Assembly (NCBI RefSeq): GCF_932526225.1
Contig: NC_064034.1
Location: 1,536,001 to 1,600,000 of the forward strand
Source: Nematostella vectensis
Lineage: Eukaryota; Cnidaria; Anthozoa; Actiniaria; Edwardsiidae
DNA length: 64,000 bases
Direction: 5' to 3'
The notes under the pieces: generated by a model
The model's database searches: none
The model's input: only the letters and a program-made list of their open reading frames with translations
Told to the model about the DNA's origin: nothing
Shown: one piece after another, positions 48,300 to 59,900 of the stretch
Position numbering within the stretch: position 1 is the first letter of the stretch
Layout: the number at the start of each line of letters is the position of its first letter
Position numbers and translations under genes: made by a program

Positions 48300-50438
48300 T
48301 TATTTTTTTTCAATGAGTGTCACCCCTCTAAAAAGTAAAATGATGGGCTCCTTACACTGCGTAATGAAATCGTACGATGCATAAGTATTCATTTCACTTT
48401 CTACACATGGTCGTGTTTTCATGATATTAAGCTGATGACCCTTTTGAAATAATAATGCCGTTTTCATCGTCGCCCGACCCAACCGGACGTTACACCGTGA
48501 AAATCATTGCTGCCCTGGATTATGTAAAGCCCACCAACTCAGCAAAGGAGAGCAAACAAAAGCTTTGAGTCATAATTTTTATATAATTTTTGTCACGCGA
48601 TCTTCTGGAGTCACGCAATTGTCCTTAGTCGATGTCTTGTAACGCGGTGTTGCAAAATACAGAAATAGGGTCAGACGTTGATATCGCTTTTTGCGCGCGA
48701 TCTTATAATACGCAATTCCATGGATCGCCAATATAATTTGGTGGCGTGTTATGAGAGGGGGAGGGGGGTTAACCCAATAATTTGCTACGGAAACAAACAG
48801 CAATATCGATCCATATATTTCGGTGTATAGATAATGAAGAATGGTATACAAATGGTTGTCAAATTTGAAGGGTAATGTGTGTCCTCGCTTCTATTGGTTG
48901 TGAAATTTACCCCGCCTCGCCTATAACTTCTTTGCCTTTGTCAAGCGGGGAGAAAAAAAAAGAGCGGTTTCAATATGGTTTCGTTTGTTTCCTTTTTTGG
49001 CACAAGTTTGCGGTCGATCGGTTGGCTTTCCTTAGGATATTTTGTACTCAATCACAGACATGCAGTCCATCACACAGGGGATCAGTCTGGTTCTCCATAA
49101 CGAAGATTATGGTTTGACCGGCGTCCAATTGCCCCTTTAATTCCCCCTATCCCTCTCATCCAACGCTTTGTGTCAGTTGTAGACAGCCATTCGCGTACAC
49201 GATCACGGTAGTAATAGCCGAACTCAATTAAGTGAGTTCGTGATCTTAGCACAAAAGCATTGTGTTCTGATGCTAACTGCTATATTAAGCTCGTGCGGAA
49301 ATGGGTAAACCATCAAGCTATCTAGTCGATCTTTATATGAGAGAAAATTTTGTCTTTCTCTTATTTTTTCTAGCATTTTAAACATGAAAAAAACAAAATT
49401 GAATTATGATTTTAATGTAGAAATGAATTTAAGGGAATGTTAAACTCGCACATGCGCACTGTTCACCATTGAAGTACATTTCTATTTAGTCTGACTTCGA
49501 GGGGATGTTAAATAGCGCAAATTTCCACTTTCCGTCTGTTGAAATAACATCGATAAAAACACACAATTTTCGTGATACAAGCTAACCAAATTAACATTTG
49601 AGGTTACAGGCTTCAGCTAAAAAGACCACTACGAGTTTCAATTTACTGCAAGAATCATTTACTACAAGAATCATGTTAGTACTGTCTGTTTGCAACTCGT
49701 TTCTCCTTTTTTCTGAAATCCAAGCTAAGAGCCAGCTAATGCGCCATCCGATTATACATTCGTGCTTTTTTTGCAAAGGTTATCTATTGCTCGATGACAT
49801 CTAATATAGTAGGACGATATGCTCTTTTTTTGAACCGAGTGACGTGGTGTCACAATGCTTTTTCCATTACTCGCGCCATTTTCCTTGATAATGTCTTTGC
49901 ACACTAAAGGGCTGAGTACGCGTTGATCATTTAGTGATCCAAATAGGGCCTAAATGATTTTTTTCTTTTGAAGTGTTATCCCACATTTTAACAAGATACA
50001 TTTACTAGCATTTCATTTAGTTGATGACCTATTTTTTTTATCACGCAAACAATGTTGAAATGGAAATTTATTTTCTTTTCGTTTCCTTTTTCCTTCACCA
50101 GCAGCCTCGAATCTGCCGGTGAAAAAACTGACTAAGTGCAAAACCACAGGGGATAAAGAGCGTAATTTTAACGTAAACATGTCAGATCTATAATTGCGGT
50201 ATACAGCTCTTAAAATCTCCCTGATCAGTAGAGATATGCACATTCATAAAATACCACTAATTATTCAATGATAACACAATTATATCGGCTCTTGATTTCA
50301 GCCTGTACAGCTCTCGTGAGTTTCACTGATGTTTGTCTGCCTAATTACGAGTCGATCACGACACGTTCCTTTGTGTCGCACGCGATTCCTTCTGTTAGCG
50401 AACCCCGAATGGCAGGATAGGTGACACATATCCGGGGC
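48300..50438. other. Intergenic region before the GPCR
   Basis: No convincing gene was found. Several short frames of 60-90 codons occur on both strands without recognisable domains. A nested inverted repeat (GATCACG...GAACTCAATTAAGTGAGTTCGTGATC) lies at about 49200-49246. The rest is AT-rich unique-looking sequence. Confidence 0.35.
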
Positions 50439-50447
50439 ATATAAGGA
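50439..50447 (+). promoter_or_regulatory. TATA-like box upstream of the GPCR
   Basis: CATATAAGG lies 38 bp before the ATG at 50485 and about 120 bp before the ATG at 50566. If the start is the downstream ATG, the spacing would suit a TATA promoter with a short 5' UTR. Motif evidence only. Confidence 0.35.
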
Positions 50448-50484
50448 CAGACTTATGTAACCGCTATCAAAATGTTAAGTGCTT

Positions 50485-52878
50485 ATGTACAAAACAATAC
50501 GCGCCGCGCGAATTAGTCGGTCCGTAATAGGGTATAATGCACTGGCCTTCGCGCATTGTGAGAGTATGGCCCTGGCGTTTGCTCGTAAACCCGATGCCAA
50601 TTCCTCTACGTCGGACAAATTAATGATCAATATAACAGATCCGCACGAAGAAGAAAACACGGGGCTTTATCTTGGTCTTTTCGTTGTGGAACTGACTATT
50701 TGCCTTGTGGGTGCATTCGGGAATACGTTAACATGTCTGGCAGTGCTGGGAAACAAGAAGCTTCACGTAGCAACTAATTTCTACGTGCTGTCTTTGGCGA
50801 TTGCCGATTTGCTGGTGACGGGATTTCTTGTGCCCGTTCGTGCGGCGGAGCACTTGGCGACCTATCAAGGAACGACTAAACCCAGGCAAAACGTCATGGA
50901 AGCTGCCATTTTTGTAGGAAGAGCTACCATTCTCGCCTCATTCGCTAACCTTGCCGCACTAAGTATAGATCGCTTCTTGGCTTTGAAGTTCCCTATACAG
51001 TATCGCACTCGTATTCGATATTCAACGCGCATTACTTTATCGGTTATTGTCACCATATGGGTCGTTTCTATATTCCTGACCTCTATTCCTGAGTATAGCG
51101 GTGTAAGCGCCCAACACGGTCTTATCATTTTTGTCAACTTTGTCATTATTATGACGGTGATCATATGTGTTGCTAACTGGCAAGTGTTTAGGCTTGTAAA
51201 GCAGTTGTCTGTCAGGTTACGATGGTACAAGCTTAACAAAGGTTCCGCGGTGGACGCCCTGTGTCACTCTCTTCATAAAACGAACACAGATACGGACCTG
51301 GAAGACGCAAGCGAAACTTATGCTGATCAAGAGAACAAGGGAGCTGGCTCGAATATATCCGGGTTTAAAAAGAGTCTCATGTGGTTCAAAAAGAAAGGAA
51401 GAATACTAAATAACAAAAGAGATAAGGAAGCAAACTTAGAAGAGATTGGGTATCACTTAACCAAAACTAGCGGTAGCTCTAAGGATAAAAGCGAAAGTCT
51501 AGAAGACACTCAATTATGGAACGGTAATACTCTTGCAATAGAAAGCCAGTTTAATCCAAATTCTGCCGCTAGCGATCTCTCCTTAAGCCAGTCACGAATC
51601 TGTGGAGAGAGTAAAATGTTGACAAGTAGGAAACAATACATTCGTCATGTAACCAAACATCAAACTATCCATGGCAGTATCATAGACTTGAGCTCATATT
51701 CTTTGCAGGGTTGGTCTGGATTATCGACTACGGATGGCGACCATACCATTGCTCGCAATGCAGTACAGAATGCTTATCATGGAAATGCTAGGAACTCCTT
51801 GCCATGTAGATGGCCCGAGGCCATTTACTCCATGTCTTGTTCAAGTAGGCTGCCCGTTGGTCATTGCAACACGACACAGCAAGACGAAAAAAATTCGTGT
51901 CGAGCAAAAACGCAAGCATCGCAAAACAATTTGCAACTAGAACTATCAGCCGATAAAGGTCACACTGATTTGCGGGACCTTGAGGATCATCCAAATTTAG
52001 CCTGCGATAAAGACGGCGAAGACATAACAACTGGAAGTGAGCTTCAGCGTTTTGATGAAAGATGTTACCTAAATACAGGGAACGAGGACAAGCTTATGCG
52101 TAAAGGAGCTGTGCGTAGAAAGATGGGTGTGTGTGTAATTCGGACAGAGGTTGGGAACTATCAAATTCTGCCAGCAACAAAAAACGAATCTTCGATGATA
52201 TCAGGGTCACCCCTTATCTCTGTCACAAATTGCGAGTCGAGTGCGCAAGAGTATGCCGACGTGAGAAAAGATGCAAAGGCCAGTGAGGCTACGCTGGATG
52301 GTAATACAACAGTTCAAACCACAGATCATTCAGCGCTGTCTGTAGAGGGTGCAGCATCGAGGAAAGGCACCAAGTGCTCGGCATCCTCGATGTCTTCCTT
52401 TCATAGCACTCGCCTCTCACAAAGTAATTCTATCGTGATGGACCCACCACTGAATCACCGACTTGCGCGTAAGATCAAGTACGCGCGCACCAACTTAAAC
52501 AGGAAGTACACTTCTAGTTTTACTCGTCATCGCTTCCGGCGCAAAAAGTCCCCAGGGCTCCCCACAGCGGAGCAGCTGTCGGACCGACTAGTAGCGAAGA
52601 CACTTGCGCTGGTCATTGGGCTTTTCGTGTTGCTAGTGTGGCCGCGTATTTGCTTGATTATGTTCCATATATGGCATAAGCAGACACCTGCGAGCATAAA
52701 GGCCAAACTATGTCTAAAAGTGCTGGTCTACACTAACTCGATTCTAAACCCTGGGCTGTATGCGTGGAGGTTACAAGAATTTCGAGCGGAGTTCAAAAAG
52801 ATCTTTGCAAGATGTTTCGGACTTTTTAAATGTTGGAAACGGAATAGAAAGCATTTACTTTATGGTGATTACGTTTAG
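50485..52878 (+). CDS. Class A (rhodopsin-like) GPCR, single exon, very long third loop
   Basis: This 797-residue seven-helix receptor would sit at the plasma membrane and signal through G proteins. TM1 (about 63-87) has the GN motif and TM2 has LSLAIADLL. TM3 ends in SIDRF (DRY variant, about 161-164), TM4 has the conserved Trp, and TM5 spans about 212-236. TM6 (about 706-727) has VWPR in place of CWxP. TM7 has NSILNPGLY (about 751-759), the NPxxY motif. Between TM5 and TM6 lies a hydrophilic loop of about 460 residues, rich in Ser, Lys and Asp. Extracellular loops are short and lack the usual TM3-loop 2 disulfide cysteines, as in melanocortin/lipid-type receptors. NSS and NIT near residue 40-50 are possible glycosylation sites. 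The ATG at 50566 (MALAFARK) is an alternative start and closer to the helices. The ligand is unknown. Confidence 0.92.
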   Translation: MYKTIRAARISRSVIGYNALAFAHCESMALAFARKPDANSSTSDKLMINITDPHEEENTGLYLGLFVVELTICLVGAFGNTLTCLAVLGNKKLHVATNFYVLSLAIADLLVTGFLVPVRAAEHLATYQGTTKPRQNVMEAAIFVGRATILASFANLAALSIDRFLALKFPIQYRTRIRYSTRITLSVIVTIWVVSIFLTSIPEYSGVSAQHGLIIFVNFVIIMTVIICVANWQVFRLVKQLSVRLRWYKLNKGSAVDALCHSLHKTNTDTDLEDASETYADQENKGAGSNISGFKKSLMWFKKKGRILNNKRDKEANLEEIGYHLTKTSGSSKDKSESLEDTQLWNGNTLAIESQFNPNSAASDLSLSQSRICGESKMLTSRKQYIRHVTKHQTIHGSIIDLSSYSLQGWSGLSTTDGDHTIARNAVQNAYHGNARNSLPCRWPEAIYSMSCSSRLPVGHCNTTQQDEKNSCRAKTQASQNNLQLELSADKGHTDLRDLEDHPNLACDKDGEDITTGSELQRFDERCYLNTGNEDKLMRKGAVRRKMGVCVIRTEVGNYQILPATKNESSMISGSPLISVTNCESSAQEYADVRKDAKASEATLDGNTTVQTTDHSALSVEGAASRKGTKCSASSMSSFHSTRLSQSNSIVMDPPLNHRLARKIKYARTNLNRKYTSSFTRHRFRRKKSPGLPTAEQLSDRLVAKTLALVIGLFVLLVWPRICLIMFHIWHKQTPASIKAKLCLKVLVYTNSILNPGLYAWRLQEFRAEFKKIFARCFGLFKCWKRNRKHLLYGDYV

Positions 52879-53012
52879 AAAGTATTCAGCTAGCTAGTCA
52901 GAAATGTAAGAAATCTTCGTGATAGAGAAAGCTGGCTCGCATACCACGATTACAGATATTTGAGAACGCTTTTAAGGGTTCTTTTGGAGAAGGGTGGTCA
53001 ATCGGACGCCAA

Positions 53013-53050
53013 ATCCGGTCTGTGTTTTCCGGTGAAAACACAGACCGGAT
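53013..53050. other. Perfect 16-bp stem hairpin in the GPCR 3' UTR
   Basis: ATCCGGTCTGTGTTTT (53013-53028) and its exact reverse complement (53035-53050) flank a 6-nt loop CCGGTG. It lies 135 bp after the GPCR stop and just before AATAAA at 53059-53064. It could be an RNA structure affecting 3' end formation or stability, or a small palindromic insertion. Confidence 0.75.
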
Positions 53051-53058
53051 AGTAGCAT

Positions 53059-53064
53059 AATAAA
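53059..53064 (+). terminator. AATAAA polyadenylation signal of the GPCR gene
   Basis: An exact AATAAA 181 bp downstream of the stop codon, right after the 16-bp hairpin. It is the first such hexamer after the gene, so it is the likely mRNA 3' end signal. Confidence 0.5.
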
Positions 53065-53977
53065 TGTACAAAATAATATTGATTACATACACGAGGCACA
53101 TAATAAAGCTCGTTACTTCAAAAATGCTGTTGGATTTCACGGCAGATTTTCGTGTTCTTAGACATCTTGCATCTACTGCACCTATCGACATTTTGCATTC
53201 CATCCCCCCCCCCCCCCCCCCTCACTCTCCCCTTAAGGACAATCGAGAACCTGAGAACATTAAAGCGGCATTTTGCTCCTAGCGCAGTGGCCTCTTAGCC
53301 ACTCAAATTCAAGAGGTCGCATATTCTCAATCACTTCTTGCGACGCGGGAGCGAGTAGATTATTTGTGTGCTATGGGGCTCAGTTTGCGGGTTGTAGCAC
53401 TGACAATAGACTAATAACATGTGTTAACCAACGGTTAAGGAATCAATGCCCCATTTTAAAGAAAAAATAATAATAAAATGCTTTTTGGAATATTTTCTTT
53501 AGGCGTTAAAACCGTTAGCATATTTCGGGGATTTGATATCTTCTGGTTTTCTAGTCTTACTACAAGTTTAAATACCCGAAAGGTAGGGGAAGAGAAGTGA
53601 ATTGATAAAGATTCTCTTTCTATCGCGGACTTCCCATCGAAAGCAAAGCAACTGAAAAAAGGAGTTAAGAAATATGTACAAGAGATGTCTGCTTATTTGG
53701 CTTCTTGGCAGGATAAATCACTTGTTTGAGTGCAGGGTAATACCTAGTGTCTAGTGTTTACTGCGAAACCAAACCCGTTGGTCTTTTCCCCCATCTAATA
53801 GGCATTTCGAGCCGCATAGTCCTTTTTGTTTTATTCTAACGAGGCTCACCCTGTCGCTGTTGTATTGAATAGCCCGCCAGATCTTTATCGACTGGGCAGG
53901 AAATAACACAGTTGGCGAGAAGCCTGTGAGCATGTTTTGCTCACAGCATCAAAATGCGGGGAAAAAAACACTCTCAG
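53065..53977. other. Spacer between the GPCR and the 23-bp satellite
   Basis: No gene is supported. It includes a poly(C) run at about 53206-53221. The remaining sequence looks unique, with only short open frames. Confidence 0.4.
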
Positions 53978-56900
53978 AAAATGCATAGCGTGCGTGTGTT
54001 TGAGTGCATAGCGTGCGTGTGTTTGAGTGCATAGTGTGCGTGTGTTTGAGTGCATAGAGTGCGTGTGTTTGAGTGCATAGTGTGCGTGTGTTTGAGTGCA
54101 TAGTGTGCGTGTGTTTGAGTGCATATTGTGCGTGTGTTTGAGTGCATAGTGTGCGTGTGATTGAGTGCACAGTGTGCGTGTGTGTGCGTGTGTTTGAGTG
54201 CATAGTGTGCGTGTTTTTGAGTGCATAGTGTGCGTGTGTTTTAGTGCATAGTGTGCGTGTGTTTGAGTGCATAGCGTGCGTGTGTTTGAGTGCATAGCGT
54301 GCGTGTGTTTGAGTGCATAGTGTGCGTGTGTTTGAGTGCATAGTGTGCGTGTGTTTGAGTGCTTAGTGTGCGTGTGTGTGCGTGTGTTTGAGTGCATAGT
54401 GTGCGTGTTTTTGAGTGCATAGTGTGCGTGTGTTTGAGTGCACAGTGTGCGTGTGTTTGAGTGCATAGCGTGCGTTTGTTTGAGTGCATAGTTGTGTGCG
54501 TATGTTTGAGTGAATTGTGTGCGTGTGTTTGAGTGCATAGTGTGCGTGTGTTTGAGTGCATAGCGTGTGTGTGTGTGAGTGCACAGTGTGCGTGTGTTTG
54601 AGTGCTTGGCGTGCGTGTTTTAGTGCATAGTGTGCGTGTGTTTGAGTGCATAGTGTGCGTGTGTTAGAGTGCACAGTGTGCGTGTGTTTGAGTGCATAGC
54701 GTGCGTTTGTTTGAGTGCATTGTGTGCGTGTGTTTGAGTGCATAGCGTGCGTGTGTTTGAGTGCATAGTGTGCGTGTGTTTGAGTGCATAGTGTGCGTGT
54801 GTTTGAGTGCATAGCGTGCGTGTGTTTGAGTGCATAGCGTGCGTGTGTTTTAGTGCATAGCGTGCGTGTGTTTTAGTGCATAGCGTGCGTGTGTTTGAAT
54901 GCATAGTGTGCGTGTGTTTGAGTGCATAGCGTGCGTGTGTTTGAGTGCATAGCGTGCGAATGTTTTAGTGCATAGTGTGCGTGTGTTTGAGTGCATAGCG
55001 TGTGTGTGTTTGAGTAAACAGTGTGCGTGTGTTTGAGTGCATAGCGTGCGTGTGTTTGAGTGCATAGTGTGCGTGTGTTTGAGTGCATAGTGTGCGTGTG
55101 TTTGAGTGCATAGCGTGCGTGTGTTTGAGTGCACAGTGTGCGTGTGTGTGCGTGTTTTTAGTGCATAGTGTGCGTGTGTTTGAGTGCATAGCGTGCGTGT
55201 GTTTTAGTGCATAGCGTGCGTGTGTTTGAATGCATAGTGTGCGTGTGTTTGAGTGCATAGCGTGCGTGTGTTTGAGTGCATAGCGTGCGAATGTTTTAGT
55301 GCATAGTGTGCGTGTGTTTGAGTGCTTGGCGTGCGTGTTTTAGTGCATAGTGTGCGTGTGTTTGAGTGCATAGTGTGCGTGTGTTAGAGTGCACAGTGTG
55401 CGTGTGTTTGAGTGCATAGCGTGCGTTTGTTTGAGTGCATTGTGTGCGTGTGTTTGAGTGCATAGCGTGCGTGTGTTTGAGTGCATAGTGTGCGTGTGTT
55501 TGAGTGCATAGTGTGCGTGTGTTTGAGTGCATATTGTGCGTGTGTTTGAGTGCATAGTGTGCGTGTGATTGAGTGCACAGTGTGCGTGTGTGTGCGTGTG
55601 TTTTAGTGCATAGTGTGCGTGTGTTTGAGTGCATAGCGTGCGTGTGTTTGAGTGCATAGCGTGCGTGTGTTTTAGTGCATAGTGTGCGTGTGTTTGAGTG
55701 CATAGCGTGCGTGTGTTTGAGTGCATAGCGTGTGTGTGTTTGAGTGCATAGCGTGCGTGTGTTTGAGTTCATAGTGTGCGTGTTTTTGAGTGCATAGTGT
55801 GCGTGTGTTTGAGTGCACAGTGTGCGTGTGTTTGAGTGCATAGCGTGCGTTTGTTTGAGTGCATAGTTGTGTGCGTATGTTTGAGTGAATTGTGTGCGTG
55901 TGTTTGAGTGCATAGTGTGCGTGTGTTTGAGTGCATAGCGTGTGTGTGTGTGAGTGCACAGTGTGCGTGTGTTTGAGTGCTTGGCGTGCGTGTTTTAGTG
56001 CATAGTGTGCGTGTGTTTGAGTGCATAGTGTGCGTGTGTTAGAGTGCACAGTGTGCGTGTGTTTGAGTGCATAGCGTGCGTTTGTTTGAGTGCATTGTGT
56101 GCGTGTGTTTGAGTGCATAGCGTGCGTGTGTTTGAGTGCATAGTGTGCGTGTGTTTGAGTGCATAGTGTGCGTGTGTTTGAGTGCATAGCGTGCGTGTGT
56201 TTGAGTGCATAGCGTGCGTGTGTTTTAGTGCATAGCGTGCGTGTGTTTTAGTGCATAGCGTGCGTGTGTTTGAATGCATAGTGTGCGTGTGTTTGAGTGC
56301 ATAGCGTGCGTGTGTTTGAGTGCATAGCGTGCGAATGTTTTAGTGCATAGTGTGCGTGTGTTTGAGTGCATAGCGTGTGTGTGTTTGAGTAAACAGTGTA
56401 CGTGTGTTTGAGTGCATAGCGTGCGTGTGTTTGAGTGCATAGTGTGCGTGTGTTTGAGTGCATAGTGTGCGTGTGTTTGAGTGCATAGCGTGCGTGTGTT
56501 TGAGTGCACAGTGTGCGTGTGTGTGCGTGTTTTTAGTGCATAGTGTGCGTGTGTTTGAGTGCATAGCGTGCGTGTGTTTTAGTGCATAGCGTGCTTGTGT
56601 TTGAATGCATAGTGTGCGTGTGTTTGAGTGCATAGCGTGCGTGTGTTTGAGTGCATAGCGTGCGAATGTTTTAGTGCATAGTGTGCGTGTGTTTGAGTGC
56701 ATAGCGTGTGTGTGTTTGAGTAAACAGTGTGCGTGTGTTTGAGTGCATAGCGTGCGTGTGTTTGAGTGCATAGTGTGCGTGTGTTTGAGTGCATAGTGTG
56801 CGTGTGTTTGAGTGCATAGCGTGCGTGTGTTTGAGTGCATAGCGTGCGTGTGTTTGAGTGCATAGCGTGCGTGTGTTTGAGTGCATAGTGTGCGTGTGTT

Positions 56901-59900
56901 TGAGTGCATAGTGTGCGTGTGTTTGAGTGCATAGCGTGCGTGTGTTTGAGTGCATAGCGTGCGTTTGTTTGAGTGCATAGCGTGCGTGTGTTTGAGTGCA
57001 TAGTGTGCGTGTGTTTGAGTGCACAGTGTGCGTGTGTTTGAGTACATAGTGTGCGCGTGTTTGAGTGCATAGCGTGCGTGTGTTTGAGTGCATAGTGTGC
57101 GTGTGTTTGAGTGCATAGCGTGCGTGTGTTTGAGTGCACAGTGTGCGTGTGTGTGCGTGTTTTTAGTGCAAAGTGTGCGTGTGTTTGAGTGCATAGCGTG
57201 CGTGTGTTTTAGTGCATAGCGTGCGTGTGTTTGAATGCATAGTGTGCGTGTGTTTGAGTGCATAGCGTGCGTGTGTTTGAGTGCAAAGCGTGCGAATGTT
57301 TTAGTGCATAGTGTGCGTGTGTTTGAGTGCATAGCGTGTGTGTGTTTGAGTAAACAGTGTGCGTGTGTTTGAGTGCATAGCGTGCGTGTGTTTGAGTGCA
57401 TAGTGTGCGTGTGTTTGAGTGCATAGTGTGCGTGTGTTTGAGTGCATAGCGTGCGTGTGTTTGAGTGCACAGTGTGCGTGTGTGTGCGTGTTTTTAGTGC
57501 ATAGTGTGCGTGTGTTTGAGTGCATAGCGTGCGTGTGTTTTAGTGCATAGCGTGCGTGTGTTTGAATGCATAGTGTGCGTGTGTTTGAGTGCATAGCGTG
57601 CGTGTGTTTGAGTGCATAGCGTGCGAATGTTTTAGTGCATAGTGTGCGTGTGTTTGAGTGCTTGGCGTGCGTGTTTTAGTGCATAGTGTGCGTGTGTTTG
57701 AGTGCATAGTGTGCGTGTGTTAGAGTGCACAGTGTGCGTGTGTTTGAGTGCATAGCGTGCGTTTGTTTGAGTGCATTGTGTGCGTGTGTTTGAGTGCATA
57801 GCGTGCGTGTGTTTGAGTGCATAGTGTGCGTGTGTTTGAGTGCATAGTGTGCGTGTGTTTGAGTGCATATTGTGCGTGTGTTTGAGTGCATAGTGTGCGT
57901 GTGATTGAGTGCACAGTGTGCGTGTGTGTGCGTGTGTTTGAGTGCATAGTGTGCGTGTTTTTGAATGCATAGTGTGCGTGTGTTTTAGTGCATAGTGTGC
58001 GTGTGTTTGAGTGCATAGCGTGCGTGTGTTTGAGTGCATAGCGTGCGTGTGTTTTAGTGCATAGTGTGCGTGTGTTTGAGTGCATAGCGTGCGTGTGTTT
58101 GAGTGCATAGCGTGTGTGTGTTTGAGTGCATAGCGTGCGTGTGTTTGAGTTCATAGTGTGCGTGTTTTTGAGTGCATAGTGTGCGTGTGTTTGAGTGCAC
58201 AGTGTGCGTGTGTTTGAGTGCATAGCGTGCGTTTGTTTGAGTGCATAGTTGTGTGCGTATGTTTGAGTGAATTGTGTGCGTGTGTTTGAGTGCATAGTGT
58301 GCGTGTGTTTGAGTGCATAGCGTGTGTGTGTGTGAGTGCACAGTGTGCGTGTGTTTGAGTGCTTGGCGTGCGTGTTTTAGTGCATAGTGTGCGTGTGTTT
58401 GAGTGCATAGTGTGCGTGTGTTAGAGTGCACAGTGTGCGTGTGTTTGAGTGCATAGCGTGCGTTTGTTTGAGTGCATTGTGTGCGTGTGTTTGAGTGCAT
58501 AGCGTGCGTGTGTTTGAGTGCATAGTGTGCGTGTGTTTGAGTGCATAGTGTGCGTGTGTTTGAGTGCATAGCGTGCGTGTGTTTGAGTGCATAGCGTGCG
58601 TGTGTTTGAGTGCATAGCGTGCGTGTGTTTTAGTGCATAGCGTGCGTGTGTTTTAGTGCATAGTGTGCGTGTGTTTGAGTGCATAGCGTGCGTGTGTTTG
58701 AGTGCATAGCGTGCGAATGTTTTAGTGCATAGTGTGCGTGTGTTTGAGTGCATAGCGTGTGTGTGTTTGAGTAAACAGTGTGCGTGTGTTTGAGTGCATA
58801 GCGTGCGTGTGTTTGAGTGCATAGTGTGCGTGTGTTTGAGTGCATAGTGTGCGTGTGTTTGAGTGCATAGCGTGCGTGTGTTTGAGTGCACAGTGTGCGT
58901 GTGTGTGCGTGTTTTTAGTGCATAGTGTGCGTGTGTTTGAGTGCATAGCGTGCGTGTGTTTTAGTGCATAGCGTGCGTGTGTTTGAATGCATAGTGTACG
59001 TGTGTTTGAGTGCATAGCGTGCGTGTGTTTGAGTGCATAGCGTGCGAATGTTTTAGTGCATAGTGTGCGTGTGTTTGAGTGCATAGCGTGTGTGTGTTTG
59101 AGTAAACAGTGTGCGTGTGTTTGAGTGCATAGCGTGCGTGTGTTTGAGTGCATAGTGTGCGTGTGTTTGAGTGCATAGTGTGCGTGTGTTTGAGTGCATA
59201 GCGTGCGTGTGTTTGAGTGCATAGCGTGCGTGTGTTTTAGTGCATAGCGTGCGTGTGTTTGAGTGCATAGTGTGCGTGTGTTTGAGTGCATAGTGTGCGT
59301 GTGTTTGAGTGCATAGCGTGCGTGTGTTTGAGTGCATAGCGTGCGTTTGTTTGAGTGCATAGCGTGCGTGTGTTTGAGTGCATAGTGTGCGTGTGTTTGA
59401 GTGCACAGTGTGCGTGTGTTTGAGTACATAGTGTGCGCGTGTTTGAGTGCATAGCGTGCGTGTGTTTGAGTGCATAGTGTGCGTGTGTTTGAGTGCATAG
59501 CGTGCGTGTGTTTGAGTGCACAGTGTGCGTGTGTGTGCGTGTTTTTAGTGCATAGTGTGCGTGTGTTTGAGTGCATAGCGTGCGTGTGTTTTAGTGCATA
59601 GCGTGCGTGTGTTTGAATGCATAGTGTGCGTGTGTTTAAGTGCATAGCGTGCGTGTGTTTGAGTGCATAGCGTGCGAATGTTTTAGTGCATAGTGTGCGT
59701 GTGTTTGAGTGCATAGCGTGTGTGTGTTTGAGTAAACAGTGTGCGTGTGTTTGAGTGCATAGCGTGCGTGTGTTTGAGTGCATAGTGTGCGTGTGTTTGA
59801 GTGCATAGTGTGCGTGTGTTTGAGTGCATAGCGTGCGTGTGTTTTAGTGCATAGCGTGCGTGTGTTTTAGTGCATAGCGTGCGTGTGTTTGAGTGCATAG

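Noticed and set aside
50865-51239. 124-codon minus-strand frame under the GPCR
   Set aside because: Antisense shadow of the transmembrane coding region.
53281-53430. tRNA or tRNA-derived SINE after the GPCR
   Set aside because: Some words resemble tRNA boxes, but no paired acceptor stem or clear A and B boxes could be found.
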